Shown here one piece after another: positions 5,691 to 13,094 of a stretch of 14,171 nt of DNA. This DNA is from Actinomycetes bacterium. Lineage in GTDB: Bacteria > Actinomycetota > Actinomycetes > S36-B12 > UBA5976. The number at the start of each line of letters is the position of its first letter. The first letter of the stretch is position 1. The stretch is taken from NCBI GenBank assembly GCA_021784375.1, contig JAJXSV010000036.1:1-14171 (forward strand), in the 5' to 3' direction. The notes beneath the pieces were generated by a model. That model had not been told where the DNA came from. It did not search any database and saw only the letters and a program-made list of their open reading frames with translations. A program made the translations under genes and the position numbers.

Positions 5691-7691
5691 ATGCCAGCTG
5701 TGCTGTACGAGGACTTCACCGATCCCTACGTGGATGTTGACGAGTGGCGTGACGCACCAGTGCGGCATCGGTACGTGCATGGCGGATTCGCGAGCAACAG
5801 CACGCGCTTCTCGCTCTACCTGCCGCCGGCGGAGCAGTACCAGGGTCGCTTCTTCCAGCACTTCACGCCGGTGCCCGACAGTGAGTTCCTGGCGGTCTCG
5901 GCCACCGGCCAGGAGGACCGCATCGGCTTCGCGGTCTCAAGCGGTGCCTACTTCCTGGAGACGAACGGTGGCGCCGACGTGCACGTGCCCGGATCGCAGG
6001 GCGACCCCACGTTGTCGGCCTATCGGGCCAACGCTGCGTGCGCTGAGTACTCACGCAGCGTCGCCCAGGGCATGTACGGCACGCACCGCCCGTATGGCTA
6101 CGCCTATGGTGGCAGCGGTGGGGCCTTCCGCACGATCGGTGCGGCCGAGAACACCACCGGCGTCTGGGACGGCTTCGTGCCCTACGTCCCCGGCAGCCCG
6201 ATGGCCATCCCCAATGTCTTCAGCGTGCGCATGCACGCCATGCGCGTCCTACGCAACGCCTTCGATGGCATCGTCGATGCCCTCGAGCCCGGGGGGAGCG
6301 GCGACCCGCTCGTCGGCCTGACATCGGAGGAGCGGGAGGCCTTCCTCGAGGTGACGCGCATGGGCTTCCCACCGCGGTCGTGGACCGCGCATCGCACCAT
6401 GGGCATCCACGCGTTCGCCGTCCTCTACCAGGCGCTCGTCACGATGGATCCCACGTACTTCGAGGAGTTCTGGACGGCACCCGGCTACCTGGGCACCGAC
6501 CCCGCATCCTCGGTGCGGCGGGATCGGTTGCAGGTCGATGCCCGCGTGACCGGGGTGATCGGCCTGCGCGAGGCCGCCGCGAGGGCATTGCCGCTGTCGC
6601 CGCAGGCGGGTCGTGCCCGTGGTGGCGTTGACAACGCGTTCGCCGCCAGTGCCAACGACGATGCGGTGGCCGCACTGCAGCTCGACATCACCCTCCCGGA
6701 CGACCTGCAGTCGGCGGTGCTGCGCGTGACGAGCGGAGCCGCCGCAGGCGCCAGCTTCAACCTGCGGGCCGCGCGCGTCCGGGTCATCGTCTTCGACGAG
6801 CAGGCGATCGGGACACTGGTGCAGGGCATCGCCGTCGGCGATGGGGTGCGGATCGACAACAGCAACTTCCTCGCCGCGCAGACCTACCACCGACACCAGG
6901 TGCCGGGGACGGAGTACGCGGTCTGGGACCAGTTCCGCAATCAGGACGGCACTCCGCGGTACCCGCAACGGCCGATGATCGTGGGCCCCATGATGGCGAT
7001 GGGCGCGACGGGCACGCTGCAGACCGGACACATCCACGACCGCATGATCGTGGTGGCCTGCCTGCTCGACCGCGAAGCCTTCCCCTGGCAGGCCGACTGG
7101 TACCGGCAACGGGTCACCGAGCACCTGGGCGCACGCGCCGAGGACATGTTCCGGCTCTGGTTCGTCGACCATGCGCTGCACGGCGACTTCGAACGCCAGG
7201 ACGATCCGACGCACAGCGTCAGCTACGTCGGCGTCCTGCATGAGGCGCTACGCGCGCTCAGCGCGTGGGTCGAGCGCGGAGTCGAGCCGGCGGCGAGCAC
7301 CGCGTACCGGGTGGTCGAAGGCCAGGTGGAGGTGCCCGCCGCGGCCCTCGAGCGCCTCGGTGTGCAGCCGACGATCAGGTTGCTCGCCAACGGCGCCACG
7401 CGGGCCGAGGTGATGGCGGGCGAGGACGTGGTCTTCACGGTGACCGCGGAGGCGCCACCCGCTGGCGCTCCGATCGTGCGCTTGGAGTGGGACTTCGAGG
7501 GACAAGGCGAGTTCGCCGCCGCAGACGACCTCGCCGGAGAGCGGCAGGTGCGCCTCTCGCGCACACACGCATTCAACGACGTCGGCACCCACTTCGTCAC
7601 GGTGCGCGTGCGCGCCCAGCATGAGCGAGATTCGGGGACGCCGTTCGCGCGCGTGGACAACCTGGGCCGTGTGCGTGTCGTGGTCGTCTGA
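5691..7691 (+). CDS. Alpha/beta-hydrolase-like protein with inserted region and C-terminal PKD-like domain
   Basis: The 666-residue protein is not a family I can name. Residues about 40-250 and 425-530 look like an alpha/beta-hydrolase core: a nucleophile elbow YAYGGSGGAF (137-146, Ser142), a late strand RMIVVACLLD ending at Asp460, and LWFVDHALHGD (489-499) supplying His494 or His497. This resembles large tannase-like esterases, but the cysteine pair of tannases was not seen. Between them, about 265-420 forms a beta-rich insertion. Residues about 565-666 look like a PKD-type beta-sandwich (VVFTVTAE, LEWDFEGQGEF, HAFNDVGTHFVTVRV). PKD domains are usually extracellular, yet no signal peptide is visible. 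ATG 5691 is chosen; GTG 5682 in frame is an alternative. It might remove an ester-linked group from the substrate of the preceding operon (inference). Confidence 0.72.
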   Translation: MPAVLYEDFTDPYVDVDEWRDAPVRHRYVHGGFASNSTRFSLYLPPAEQYQGRFFQHFTPVPDSEFLAVSATGQEDRIGFAVSSGAYFLETNGGADVHVPGSQGDPTLSAYRANAACAEYSRSVAQGMYGTHRPYGYAYGGSGGAFRTIGAAENTTGVWDGFVPYVPGSPMAIPNVFSVRMHAMRVLRNAFDGIVDALEPGGSGDPLVGLTSEEREAFLEVTRMGFPPRSWTAHRTMGIHAFAVLYQALVTMDPTYFEEFWTAPGYLGTDPASSVRRDRLQVDARVTGVIGLREAAARALPLSPQAGRARGGVDNAFAASANDDAVAALQLDITLPDDLQSAVLRVTSGAAAGASFNLRAARVRVIVFDEQAIGTLVQGIAVGDGVRIDNSNFLAAQTYHRHQVPGTEYAVWDQFRNQDGTPRYPQRPMIVGPMMAMGATGTLQTGHIHDRMIVVACLLDREAFPWQADWYRQRVTEHLGARAEDMFRLWFVDHALHGDFERQDDPTHSVSYVGVLHEALRALSAWVERGVEPAASTAYRVVEGQVEVPAAALERLGVQPTIRLLANGATRAEVMAGEDVVFTVTAEAPPAGAPIVRLEWDFEGQGEFAAADDLAGERQVRLSRTHAFNDVGTHFVTVRVRAQHERDSGTPFARVDNLGRVRVVVV

Positions 7692-7706
7692 TGGCGTCCG
7701 CGACAG

Positions 7707-7731
7707 GCCAGGGTCACCGCCTGACCCTGGC
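7707..7731 (+). terminator. Perfect 10-bp hairpin after the hydrolase gene
   Basis: GCCAGGGTCA (7707-7716) and TGACCCTGGC (7722-7731) form a perfect 10-bp stem with a 5-base CCGCC loop, 15 bases after the TGA of the hydrolase gene. No T run follows, as is common for actinobacterial hairpin terminators. It separates this gene from ribBA, whose promoter follows. Confidence 0.7.
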
Positions 7732-7798
7732 GGGGCGTGGACGCGCCAGGGGCGGCGAGGGCGGCGGAGCGAGACCGGTCGCCTCCGCGCCGCGTCCG

Positions 7799-7811
7799 TA
7801 GACTCATCCCC
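7799..7811 (+). promoter_or_regulatory. Probable leaderless promoter of ribBA (-10 TAGACT)
   Basis: TAGACT at 7799-7804 fits the actinobacterial TANNNT -10 consensus and ends 7 bases before the ATG at 7812, so transcription would start at or next to the start codon. No Shine-Dalgarno is present. No clear -35 is visible in the GC-rich stretch upstream, and no FMN riboswitch fits in the 120 bases between the genes. Confidence 0.55.
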
Positions 7812-9032
7812 ATGTACGAAGCCGTGAGACTCGACCCGATCGAGGACGCCATCCAAGCCATCCGCGAGGGCAAGCTCGTGCTGGTCGTCGACGATGAGGA
7901 CCGCGAGAACGAGGGCGATTTCATCTTCTCCGCCGAGCTGGCGACACCGGAGCTCATGGCCTTCGCCGTCCGCTACTCGACCGGCGTCATCTGCGCACCC
8001 ATGGTGGGCGAGGACCTCGACCGCCTCAACATCCCACCGATGACGGCCGTCAACACGGACCAGAAGGGCACGGCGTACACCGTGTCCGTCGATGCCCGCG
8101 GTGTGGAGGCCACGGGCATCTCCGCGGCCGATCGCGCGATCACGGTGCGCACGCTGGCCGCGCCGGACTCCGTGCCCAACGACTTCACGCGACCCGGTCA
8201 CGTCTTCCCACTCCGTGCGGTACCCGGCGGGGTGCTGCGGCGTGCCGGGCACACCGAGGCCACGGTGGATCTCTGCCGACTGGCGGGCCTCCGCCCCGCT
8301 GGCATCTGCGTCGAGATCCAGCATGACAACGGGGAGATGATGCGTGCGCCGGAGATCCGCGCCTTCTCAGATGCGCACGGCATCGTCATGGTGTCGATCG
8401 CGGATCTCATCTCCTACATCCGGCGCACCGAGCGCCAGGTGGAGCGCGTGACGGAGACCGAACTGGCCACCGAGTACGGCACCTTCCATGCCGTCGGCTT
8501 CCGCAGCTTCATCGACGGCAGCGAGCACCTCGCCATGGTCATGGGTGAGATCGGCGACGGTGAGGACGTCCTCGTGCGCGTGCACTCCGAATGCCTCACC
8601 GGCGATGTCTTCCACTCCAACCGCTGCGACTGCGGACCGCAGCTGGATGCCGCACTCCACGCCGTGGCGGCGAAGGGTCGCGGCGTCGTGCTCTACGTCG
8701 GCGGACACGAAGGACGGGGCATCGGTCTGCTTGGCAAGCTCAAGGCCTATGCGTTGCAGGAGCAGGGGCTCGACACCGTCGACGCGAACCTCGCCCTGGG
8801 GTTCCAGGCGGATGCGCGCGACTACGGGACCGGCGCGCAGATCCTCGTCGACCTCGGCATCAGGTCCATGCGCCTGCTCACGAACAACCCGGCGAAGCGC
8901 GCTGGCCTCGAGGGCTACGGGCTGACCATCTCCGGGCGTGAGCCACTCGTCATCGCGCCCCACCCGGACAATGCCGCCTACCTGGCGACCAAGGCCGCGC
9001 GCTTCGGCCACGACTTCACGACGAGCGACTGA
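7812..9032 (+). CDS. ribBA: Bifunctional 3,4-dihydroxy-2-butanone 4-phosphate synthase / GTP cyclohydrolase II
   Basis: The 406-residue protein makes both riboflavin precursors: DHBP from ribulose 5-phosphate and the pyrimidine intermediate from GTP. The N-terminal synthase domain (about 5-205) has the acidic loop [10 protein letters not shown] (27-36), [13 protein letters not shown] and GHTEATVDL (146-154). The C-terminal cyclohydrolase domain (about 210-402) has [11 protein letters not shown] with zinc ligands Cys261, Cys272 and Cys274, the GTP-binding HEGRGIGL (299-306), ADARDYG (333-339) with the catalytic Asp and Arg, and LLTNNPAK. Both halves look intact and full length. A small oddity is YVGGHEGR where YLRGHEGR or YLRQEGR is usual. 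It stands alone, with no ribH or ribE beside it, between sugar genes and converging on the GH30 gene. The ATG at 7812 fits both domain start and promoter. Confidence 0.97.
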   Translation: MYEAVRLDPIEDAIQAIREGKLVLVVDDEDRENEGDFIFSAELATPELMAFAVRYSTGVICAPMVGEDLDRLNIPPMTAVNTDQKGTAYTVSVDARGVEATGISAADRAITVRTLAAPDSVPNDFTRPGHVFPLRAVPGGVLRRAGHTEATVDLCRLAGLRPAGICVEIQHDNGEMMRAPEIRAFSDAHGIVMVSIADLISYIRRTERQVERVTETELATEYGTFHAVGFRSFIDGSEHLAMVMGEIGDGEDVLVRVHSECLTGDVFHSNRCDCGPQLDAALHAVAAKGRGVVLYVGGHEGRGIGLLGKLKAYALQEQGLDTVDANLALGFQADARDYGTGAQILVDLGIRSMRLLTNNPAKRAGLEGYGLTISGREPLVIAPHPDNAAYLATKAARFGHDFTTSD

Positions 9033-9039
9033 CGCGCAG

Positions 9040-9068
9040 GCGCCGGACAGCGCTTCGCAGGCCGGCGC
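9040..9068. terminator. Hairpin between converging ribBA and GH30 genes
   Basis: GCGCCGG (9040-9046) pairs with CCGGCGC (9062-9068); inside the loop GCG (9050-9052) can pair with CGC (9056-9058) around CTT. It fills the 43-base gap between two converging genes and could stop transcription from both sides. No T run is seen, so the call is moderate. Confidence 0.5.
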
Positions 9069-9075
9069 GCGGCCG

Positions 9076-10482
9076 TTATGACGTCGCGGGGATGACGAAG
9101 GTGCTGAACGAATCCGCGGGCAGCGTGGCCGTGAGCACCAGGCCGCCGAGGAGGGCGCTCCACTCCTGGGCTGCGCACGTGTCGTTGTGCACGACGAGGA
9201 CCACGCCCCCATCGGGATTGCGCCACGCCAACTGCTGCTCGAAGCCGGCATAGCTCGACGTCGGCAGCACCCTGGCTCCCGGCCGCACGAAGTGCGTCAT
9301 GTGCTTGAGCAACTGGTACTCATGTGAGAAGCGGTAGCTGCGCGTCACGGGATCAACCACGACGAGCGAGTTCTGCGCCCATCCCCAGCGGCTGATGCCG
9401 CCCTCCACGAGCGCCATGTTCCAGTACATGTACGCACTTGCACCGTGCGTCATGTAGTGCCTGATGAGCGACCAGGTGTAACGGGCGAAGCGCCAGTCGT
9501 TGAGGCCATCGCCACACTCCTGCTCCGACTGGTAGATGCGCAGTTCGGGGCGCTTGCGGTGCAGGTAGGGCACCGCGCCCTTCCCGGCCCACTGAACGCC
9601 GACACCGGAGACGAACGGGCCCGCCCCGGGGTCATCGAGCACCGCCTCCGCCTGCCACTCCTTCGGGCGCTCGAGGGTGCCGAGGAAGATCTCGACGCCA
9701 CGCCGGGCCATCTCCGGGCCCAGGTGGCGGATGAAGCGGGCGAGGCCCTGGGGCGTCCAGGTGCAGCTGGGGAACACCTGTGCGGAGTTGAACTCGTTCT
9801 GCGGCATCACCATGCCGATCGCGATGTCGCGCTCGGCGTAGGCGTCGATGAAGCGGCCGAAGTAGCGCGCATAGGCGTCGAGGTAGCGATCCTCCTGGAT
9901 GAAGGTGTCGGTGTCTTCGGCGCGAACCTGATGGGGCTGCAGGCCGTTCTCCGCACGCTGCCACAGGGCCATGGGCGCGCTGCATGCGTAGTGCCCGTTG
10001 TCCTTCATCCAGGTGGGCGGGCTCCACGGTGAGGCCCACAGGCGCAGCGCCGGCTGATGCCGCTTGGCCGCGCGGATGAACGGGATGAGCGTCTCCTCGT
10101 CGTGCGCGATGCTGAAGCCCGACAGCTCGAAGTCTCCTTCCAGCTCGTCGTAGGAGTACCAGTCGCGCGAGAAGTCATTGGCCCCCAAGGGCATCCGGCA
10201 GAGCGCCAGATCCAGGCCCGTCCCCGGCTCGAACAGCGCGCGCATGACAGCGTCACGATCGGCCTCGCTCAGCAGGGCGAGCGCATCCCAGCCGAACTCG
10301 TTGAAGGAGGCGCCGAACCCCTCCATGACCTGCTGTGGGTGCTCGAGGTCGACGAGCGTCGACGGCATGGCGGTGGGCGTCGAGAGCGCGGCCGGAGCCT
10401 GCTCGACCCAAGGGGCGTCCTCCGTGGTCACGATCCATCGGACGCCTGCAGCGCCCGGCAGCGGGTGTGTCGTCTCCGTCAT
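9076..10482 (-). CDS. Glycoside hydrolase family 30 protein (glucosylceramidase-like beta-glycosidase)
   Basis: The 468-residue protein shows the GH30 pattern: VMEGFGASFNEFGWDAL (52-68), a barrel with LALCRMPLGANDFS (92-105), LWASPWSPPTWMKDNG (148-163), the acid/base Glu230 in VMPQNEFNSAQ (225-235), and the nucleophile Glu320 in IYQSEQECGDG (316-326). The last 90 residues form the beta-sandwich that packs on the barrel. GH30 enzymes retain anomeric configuration and act on beta-glucosides, beta-xylosides or similar; the exact activity cannot be read from sequence. No signal peptide is visible, so it should be cytoplasmic and act on imported oligosaccharides or glycosides. ATG 10482 is chosen over two upstream ATGs (10500 and 10566) because AGAGGA lies 7 bases before it and the fold begins soon after. 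The upstream GH3 gene on the same strand ends 96 bases away. Confidence 0.9.
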   Translation of the reverse strand: MTETTHPLPGAAGVRWIVTTEDAPWVEQAPAALSTPTAMPSTLVDLEHPQQVMEGFGASFNEFGWDALALLSEADRDAVMRALFEPGTGLDLALCRMPLGANDFSRDWYSYDELEGDFELSGFSIAHDEETLIPFIRAAKRHQPALRLWASPWSPPTWMKDNGHYACSAPMALWQRAENGLQPHQVRAEDTDTFIQEDRYLDAYARYFGRFIDAYAERDIAIGMVMPQNEFNSAQVFPSCTWTPQGLARFIRHLGPEMARRGVEIFLGTLERPKEWQAEAVLDDPGAGPFVSGVGVQWAGKGAVPYLHRKRPELRIYQSEQECGDGLNDWRFARYTWSLIRHYMTHGASAYMYWNMALVEGGISRWGWAQNSLVVVDPVTRSYRFSHEYQLLKHMTHFVRPGARVLPTSSYAGFEQQLAWRNPDGGVVLVVHNDTCAAQEWSALLGGLVLTATLPADSFSTFVIPATS

Positions 10483-10530
10483 GCCCTCATCCTCTCGCAT
10501 GCCCTTCGCAGCCGGCCGTGGCCACGAACG

Positions 10531-10564
10531 GAGCGCCGGTCCGATGACCTCCGGACCGGCGCTC
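10531..10564 (-). terminator. Perfect 13-bp hairpin between GH3 and GH30 genes
   Basis: GAGCGCCGGTCCG (10531-10543) and CGGACCGGCGCTC (10552-10564) form a perfect 13-bp stem with an 8-base loop, 14 bases beyond the GH3 stop codon on the minus strand. There is no T run. It could end most GH3 transcripts or set a lower level of GH30 by partial read-through, or protect the 3' end of GH3 mRNA. Confidence 0.7.
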
Positions 10565-10578
10565 ACGACGTCGATGTG

Positions 10579-13014
10579 CTACTTGATCTCGATGGTGCGG
10601 ACCGTGCCGTCCGTCAGTGAGGCGTTGTCGGCGACGATGACCTCGAACTGGCCGGGCTCGGTCTGCCAGCCATCCGCCCAGTGCTGGAAGCGGCGGGCCT
10701 CGATGGTGACCTCGGCCGTGACGGACGCGCCAGCCGGCGCCGACACGCGCGCGAATCCGGCCAGCCAGTGCGCGGGACGGCGAACTCCGGACTCACGACG
10801 GCGCAGGTACACCTGCACCACGGTGCTGCCATCGCGCTTGCCGGTGTTGGTGATCCCGACGTGCACGGTCACCGGGTTGCCGGCATGCATCTGCGACACG
10901 ACATCGACGCTGTCGCGCGTCCAGGTCGTGTAGCCCAGGCCGTGGCCCATCCAGTATGCGGGCTCCCTGCCAGCGAGCGTGTACGCGCGGTAGCCGATGT
11001 TCAGGCCCTCCTCGTAGACGACCTCCAGCGTGCCCGGCGCGGGGTCCGTGTTCGACACCGGCGCGGACGCCAGATCGACGGCCCAGGACGTCGGGAGGTG
11101 ACCGCCGGGCTCGATGACGCCGTAGATGACATCCGCCAGCGCGTTGCCCATCTCCTCGCCCGGGAACCAGGTGAGGAGGATGGCCGCCACGTCCCCCCGC
11201 CACGGCATCTCCACCGGTGAGCCGGCATTCACGACCACGATGGTGCGCTTGTTCACGGCCGCGACTGCCGCCACCAGCGCATCCTGGTCACCGGGCAGGC
11301 GGAGGTCGCTGCGGTCGTAGCCCTCGCTCTCCACGATCTCCGTGGTGCCGACGACGACGATCGCGACCTCGGCCGTGGAGGCGAGGGCGACGGCGCGTTC
11401 GAGTTCGGCCGCATCCGACAGCCGCGGGGCGCGGTAGCCGATGCGCGTGGAAACCACGGAGAGTCCGGGGATGCCCATGCCGGATGCCGCGTGGAACTCC
11501 AGGTCGATGCTCTCACCGGGCTGCATGTCCTGCTCGACGAACGACTGCGGCGGGTTCATGAAGGCAGCGGCCGGATCGCCCTCGAAGGTGGCGGCACCCT
11601 CGAAGCGGGTCTCGCCGTTGACGATGATCTTGGCGCCGCCGAGGGTCGCGGTGCCGAAGCGGTGCACCCCCGCCTCGGCCGCCGTGAAGCGGGTGCGCAC
11701 GCGGGTCCAGGCCGTGGGTCCGGCGATGGTGGGGTTCATGTTGATGAAGTGGCTGCCGGCGCGGATCTCGCTCAGTACCTCGCTGCCGTCCTCGGCGAAG
11801 AAGGTGAGCTCGACGCCCTTGCTGCCATTGGGTGCGATCAGCAACTCGATCGGGAAGGGCTCGAGATCGTCGGAGAGGTGCGAGCCGACCGCGAACTGCA
11901 CGGTGGTGCCCAGTGCTGCGCCTGCGCGCAGGCCGTTGAGCGGCGAAACGGGCGCGAACGGGAGCACGGTCGCGGAGCCACCGCCCATGATGCGGCCCTC
12001 CAGCGCGTGCGCGCCGATCACCGCGATGGACTTGGTGCGCGACGCGAGCGGGAGCACGCCCTCGTTCTGCACCAGCACCATGCCCTCGGCCGCGATGGCC
12101 CGGATGCGGGCACGCGCGTCCGCCACGGTCCGCACGTCCTGCGGCTGGGACTGCAGCGCGCCCACGCGGTTGGCCAGGCGCAGCATGCGCAGCACCTTGT
12201 CGTCGATGGCCGCGACGGGGACGCGGCCGGCCTGCACCGCCTCGAGCAGGCCCTCGCTCCAGGGGCTCCGGGGGCCGGGCATGGCCCAGTCCTGGGCCGC
12301 GTTCGCAGACGCCTCGACGGAGCGCACGGCGGTCCAGTCCGAGACCACGACGCCGGAGAAGCCCCACTCGTCCTTGAGCGGGTGTCGCAGGAGGTCGTTC
12401 TCCGTCATGGTGGTGCCGTTGGTGCGGTTGTAGGCCGACATGATCGACCAGGCCTCGCCCTGGGTGACCGCGGCTTCGAAGGGCGCGAGGTAGAGCTCGC
12501 GGAGCGTCTGCTCATCGACCACGGAGTTCATGCTGAAGCGGTCGTTCTCGGAGTCGTTGGCCACGTAGTGCTTCGGGCAGGCGCCGACGCCCTGCTCCTG
12601 GACGCCCCTGATGTAGGCCACGGCCAGTTCACCGGTCAGGTACGGGTCCTCCGAGTAGGCCTCGAAGTGGCGACCGCCGCGGGGGGAGCGGTGCAGGTTG
12701 ATGGTGGGGCCGAGCACCACGTCGATGCCCTTGCGGCGCCCCTCCATGGCCGACAGCTGCCCGATGGTGCGCAGCGCCGTGCGATCCCAGGTGGAGGCCA
12801 GGCAGGTGGCCGACGGCAGGGACAGTGAGGGATCGCGTTCGTCCCATTCCGCGCCGCGCACGCCGGTCGGGCCGTCGGAGACGACGAGCTTGCGCAGTCC
12901 GATCGAGGGCAGGGCGTAGGCACTCCACGCATCCTCGCCGGTGAGCAGTCGGACCTTCTCCTCGAGCGTGAGGGAGGCCACAAGATTCGTGAGTTCATTG
13001 CTTGTCAGGGGCAT
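10579..13014 (-). CDS. Glycoside hydrolase family 3 beta-glycosidase with PA14-like insertion
   Basis: The 811-residue protein has the order GH3 barrel (about 10-300), GH3 C-terminal sandwich (about 310-385 and 530-680) interrupted by a PA14-like beta domain (about 388-528), and a fibronectin-III-like tail (about 705-800). In the barrel, VLGPTINLHRSPRGGRHFE, CPKHYVANDSE and GVVVSDWTAV (221-230) place the nucleophile at Asp226. The acid/base is probably Glu562 or Glu564 in TEIVESEGYDRSDL, the usual place in this GH3 subgroup. The PA14 insertion is typical of fungal-KglB-like and actinobacterial beta-glucosidases. No signal peptide is seen, so it acts inside the cell on imported beta-glucosides. 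ATG 13014 is chosen over the TTG at 13050, since that TTG is the likely -35 box and no Shine-Dalgarno precedes either. It runs divergently from pgmB. Confidence 0.93.
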   Translation of the reverse strand: MPLTSNELTNLVASLTLEEKVRLLTGEDAWSAYALPSIGLRKLVVSDGPTGVRGAEWDERDPSLSLPSATCLASTWDRTALRTIGQLSAMEGRRKGIDVVLGPTINLHRSPRGGRHFEAYSEDPYLTGELAVAYIRGVQEQGVGACPKHYVANDSENDRFSMNSVVDEQTLRELYLAPFEAAVTQGEAWSIMSAYNRTNGTTMTENDLLRHPLKDEWGFSGVVVSDWTAVRSVEASANAAQDWAMPGPRSPWSEGLLEAVQAGRVPVAAIDDKVLRMLRLANRVGALQSQPQDVRTVADARARIRAIAAEGMVLVQNEGVLPLASRTKSIAVIGAHALEGRIMGGGSATVLPFAPVSPLNGLRAGAALGTTVQFAVGSHLSDDLEPFPIELLIAPNGSKGVELTFFAEDGSEVLSEIRAGSHFINMNPTIAGPTAWTRVRTRFTAAEAGVHRFGTATLGGAKIIVNGETRFEGAATFEGDPAAAFMNPPQSFVEQDMQPGESIDLEFHAASGMGIPGLSVVSTRIGYRAPRLSDAAELERAVALASTAEVAIVVVGTTEIVESEGYDRSDLRLPGDQDALVAAVAAVNKRTIVVVNAGSPVEMPWRGDVAAILLTWFPGEEMGNALADVIYGVIEPGGHLPTSWAVDLASAPVSNTDPAPGTLEVVYEEGLNIGYRAYTLAGREPAYWMGHGLGYTTWTRDSVDVVSQMHAGNPVTVHVGITNTGKRDGSTVVQVYLRRRESGVRRPAHWLAGFARVSAPAGASVTAEVTIEARRFQHWADGWQTEPGQFEVIVADNASLTDGTVRTIEIK

Positions 13015-13031
13015 AACTGAAACGATAAAGT
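13002..13031 (+). promoter_or_regulatory. Probable pgmB promoter, overlapping the divergent GH3 promoter
   Basis: TTGTCA (13002-13007, one mismatch to TTGACA) and TAAAGT (13026-13031, TANNNT) are 18 bases apart on the plus strand. The -10 box overlaps the -10 box of the GH3 promoter on the other strand by two bases, so the two promoters are likely to compete or be controlled together. Its -35 lies inside the GH3 coding start. Confidence 0.45.
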
Positions 13032-13050
13032 AGAAACCTGACAGATGCAA
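13015..13050 (-). promoter_or_regulatory. Probable leaderless promoter of the GH3 gene
   Basis: On the minus strand TTGCAT (13050-13045) and TATCGT (13027-13022) are 17 bases apart, and the -10 box ends 7 bases before the ATG at 13014. That geometry would start the RNA at the start codon, which explains the missing Shine-Dalgarno. An alternative -10, TACTTT, would leave a longer leader. Confidence 0.5.
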
Positions 13051-13062
13051 GGTTCTCTTGCA
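13046..13062. promoter_or_regulatory. 17-bp palindrome, candidate operator
   Basis: TGCAAG (13046-13051) and CTTGCA (13057-13062) are perfect inverted half-sites around GTTCT. The site covers most of the GH3 -35 box and lies just downstream of the predicted pgmB start point, so a bound repressor could block both directions. The size fits a dimeric LacI- or TetR-like regulator; no regulator gene for it is in the neighbouring sequence seen here. Confidence 0.5.
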
Positions 13063-13094
13063 GGATGTCCTCCGAAGCGGAAGGTGTGCGCGGC

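Noticed and set aside
3996..5861. 621-codon open frame on the minus strand
   Set aside because: It covers both nucleoside-hydrolase-like genes in antisense and has no domain signal; the plus-strand genes have clear motifs and ribosome sites.
7692..7811. FMN riboswitch upstream of ribBA
   Set aside because: The 120-base gap lacks the conserved RFN-element blocks, and the -10 box sits right before the ATG, leaving no room for a transcribed leader.
11491..12828. 445-codon open frame on the plus strand
   Set aside because: Antisense of the well-supported GH3 gene, rich in Gly/Ala/Arg/His without motifs.
13015..13050. TTG at 13050 as start of the GH3 gene
   Set aside because: The extra 12 residues are not family-like, no Shine-Dalgarno precedes it, and the same bases make a -35 box with a well-spaced -10.
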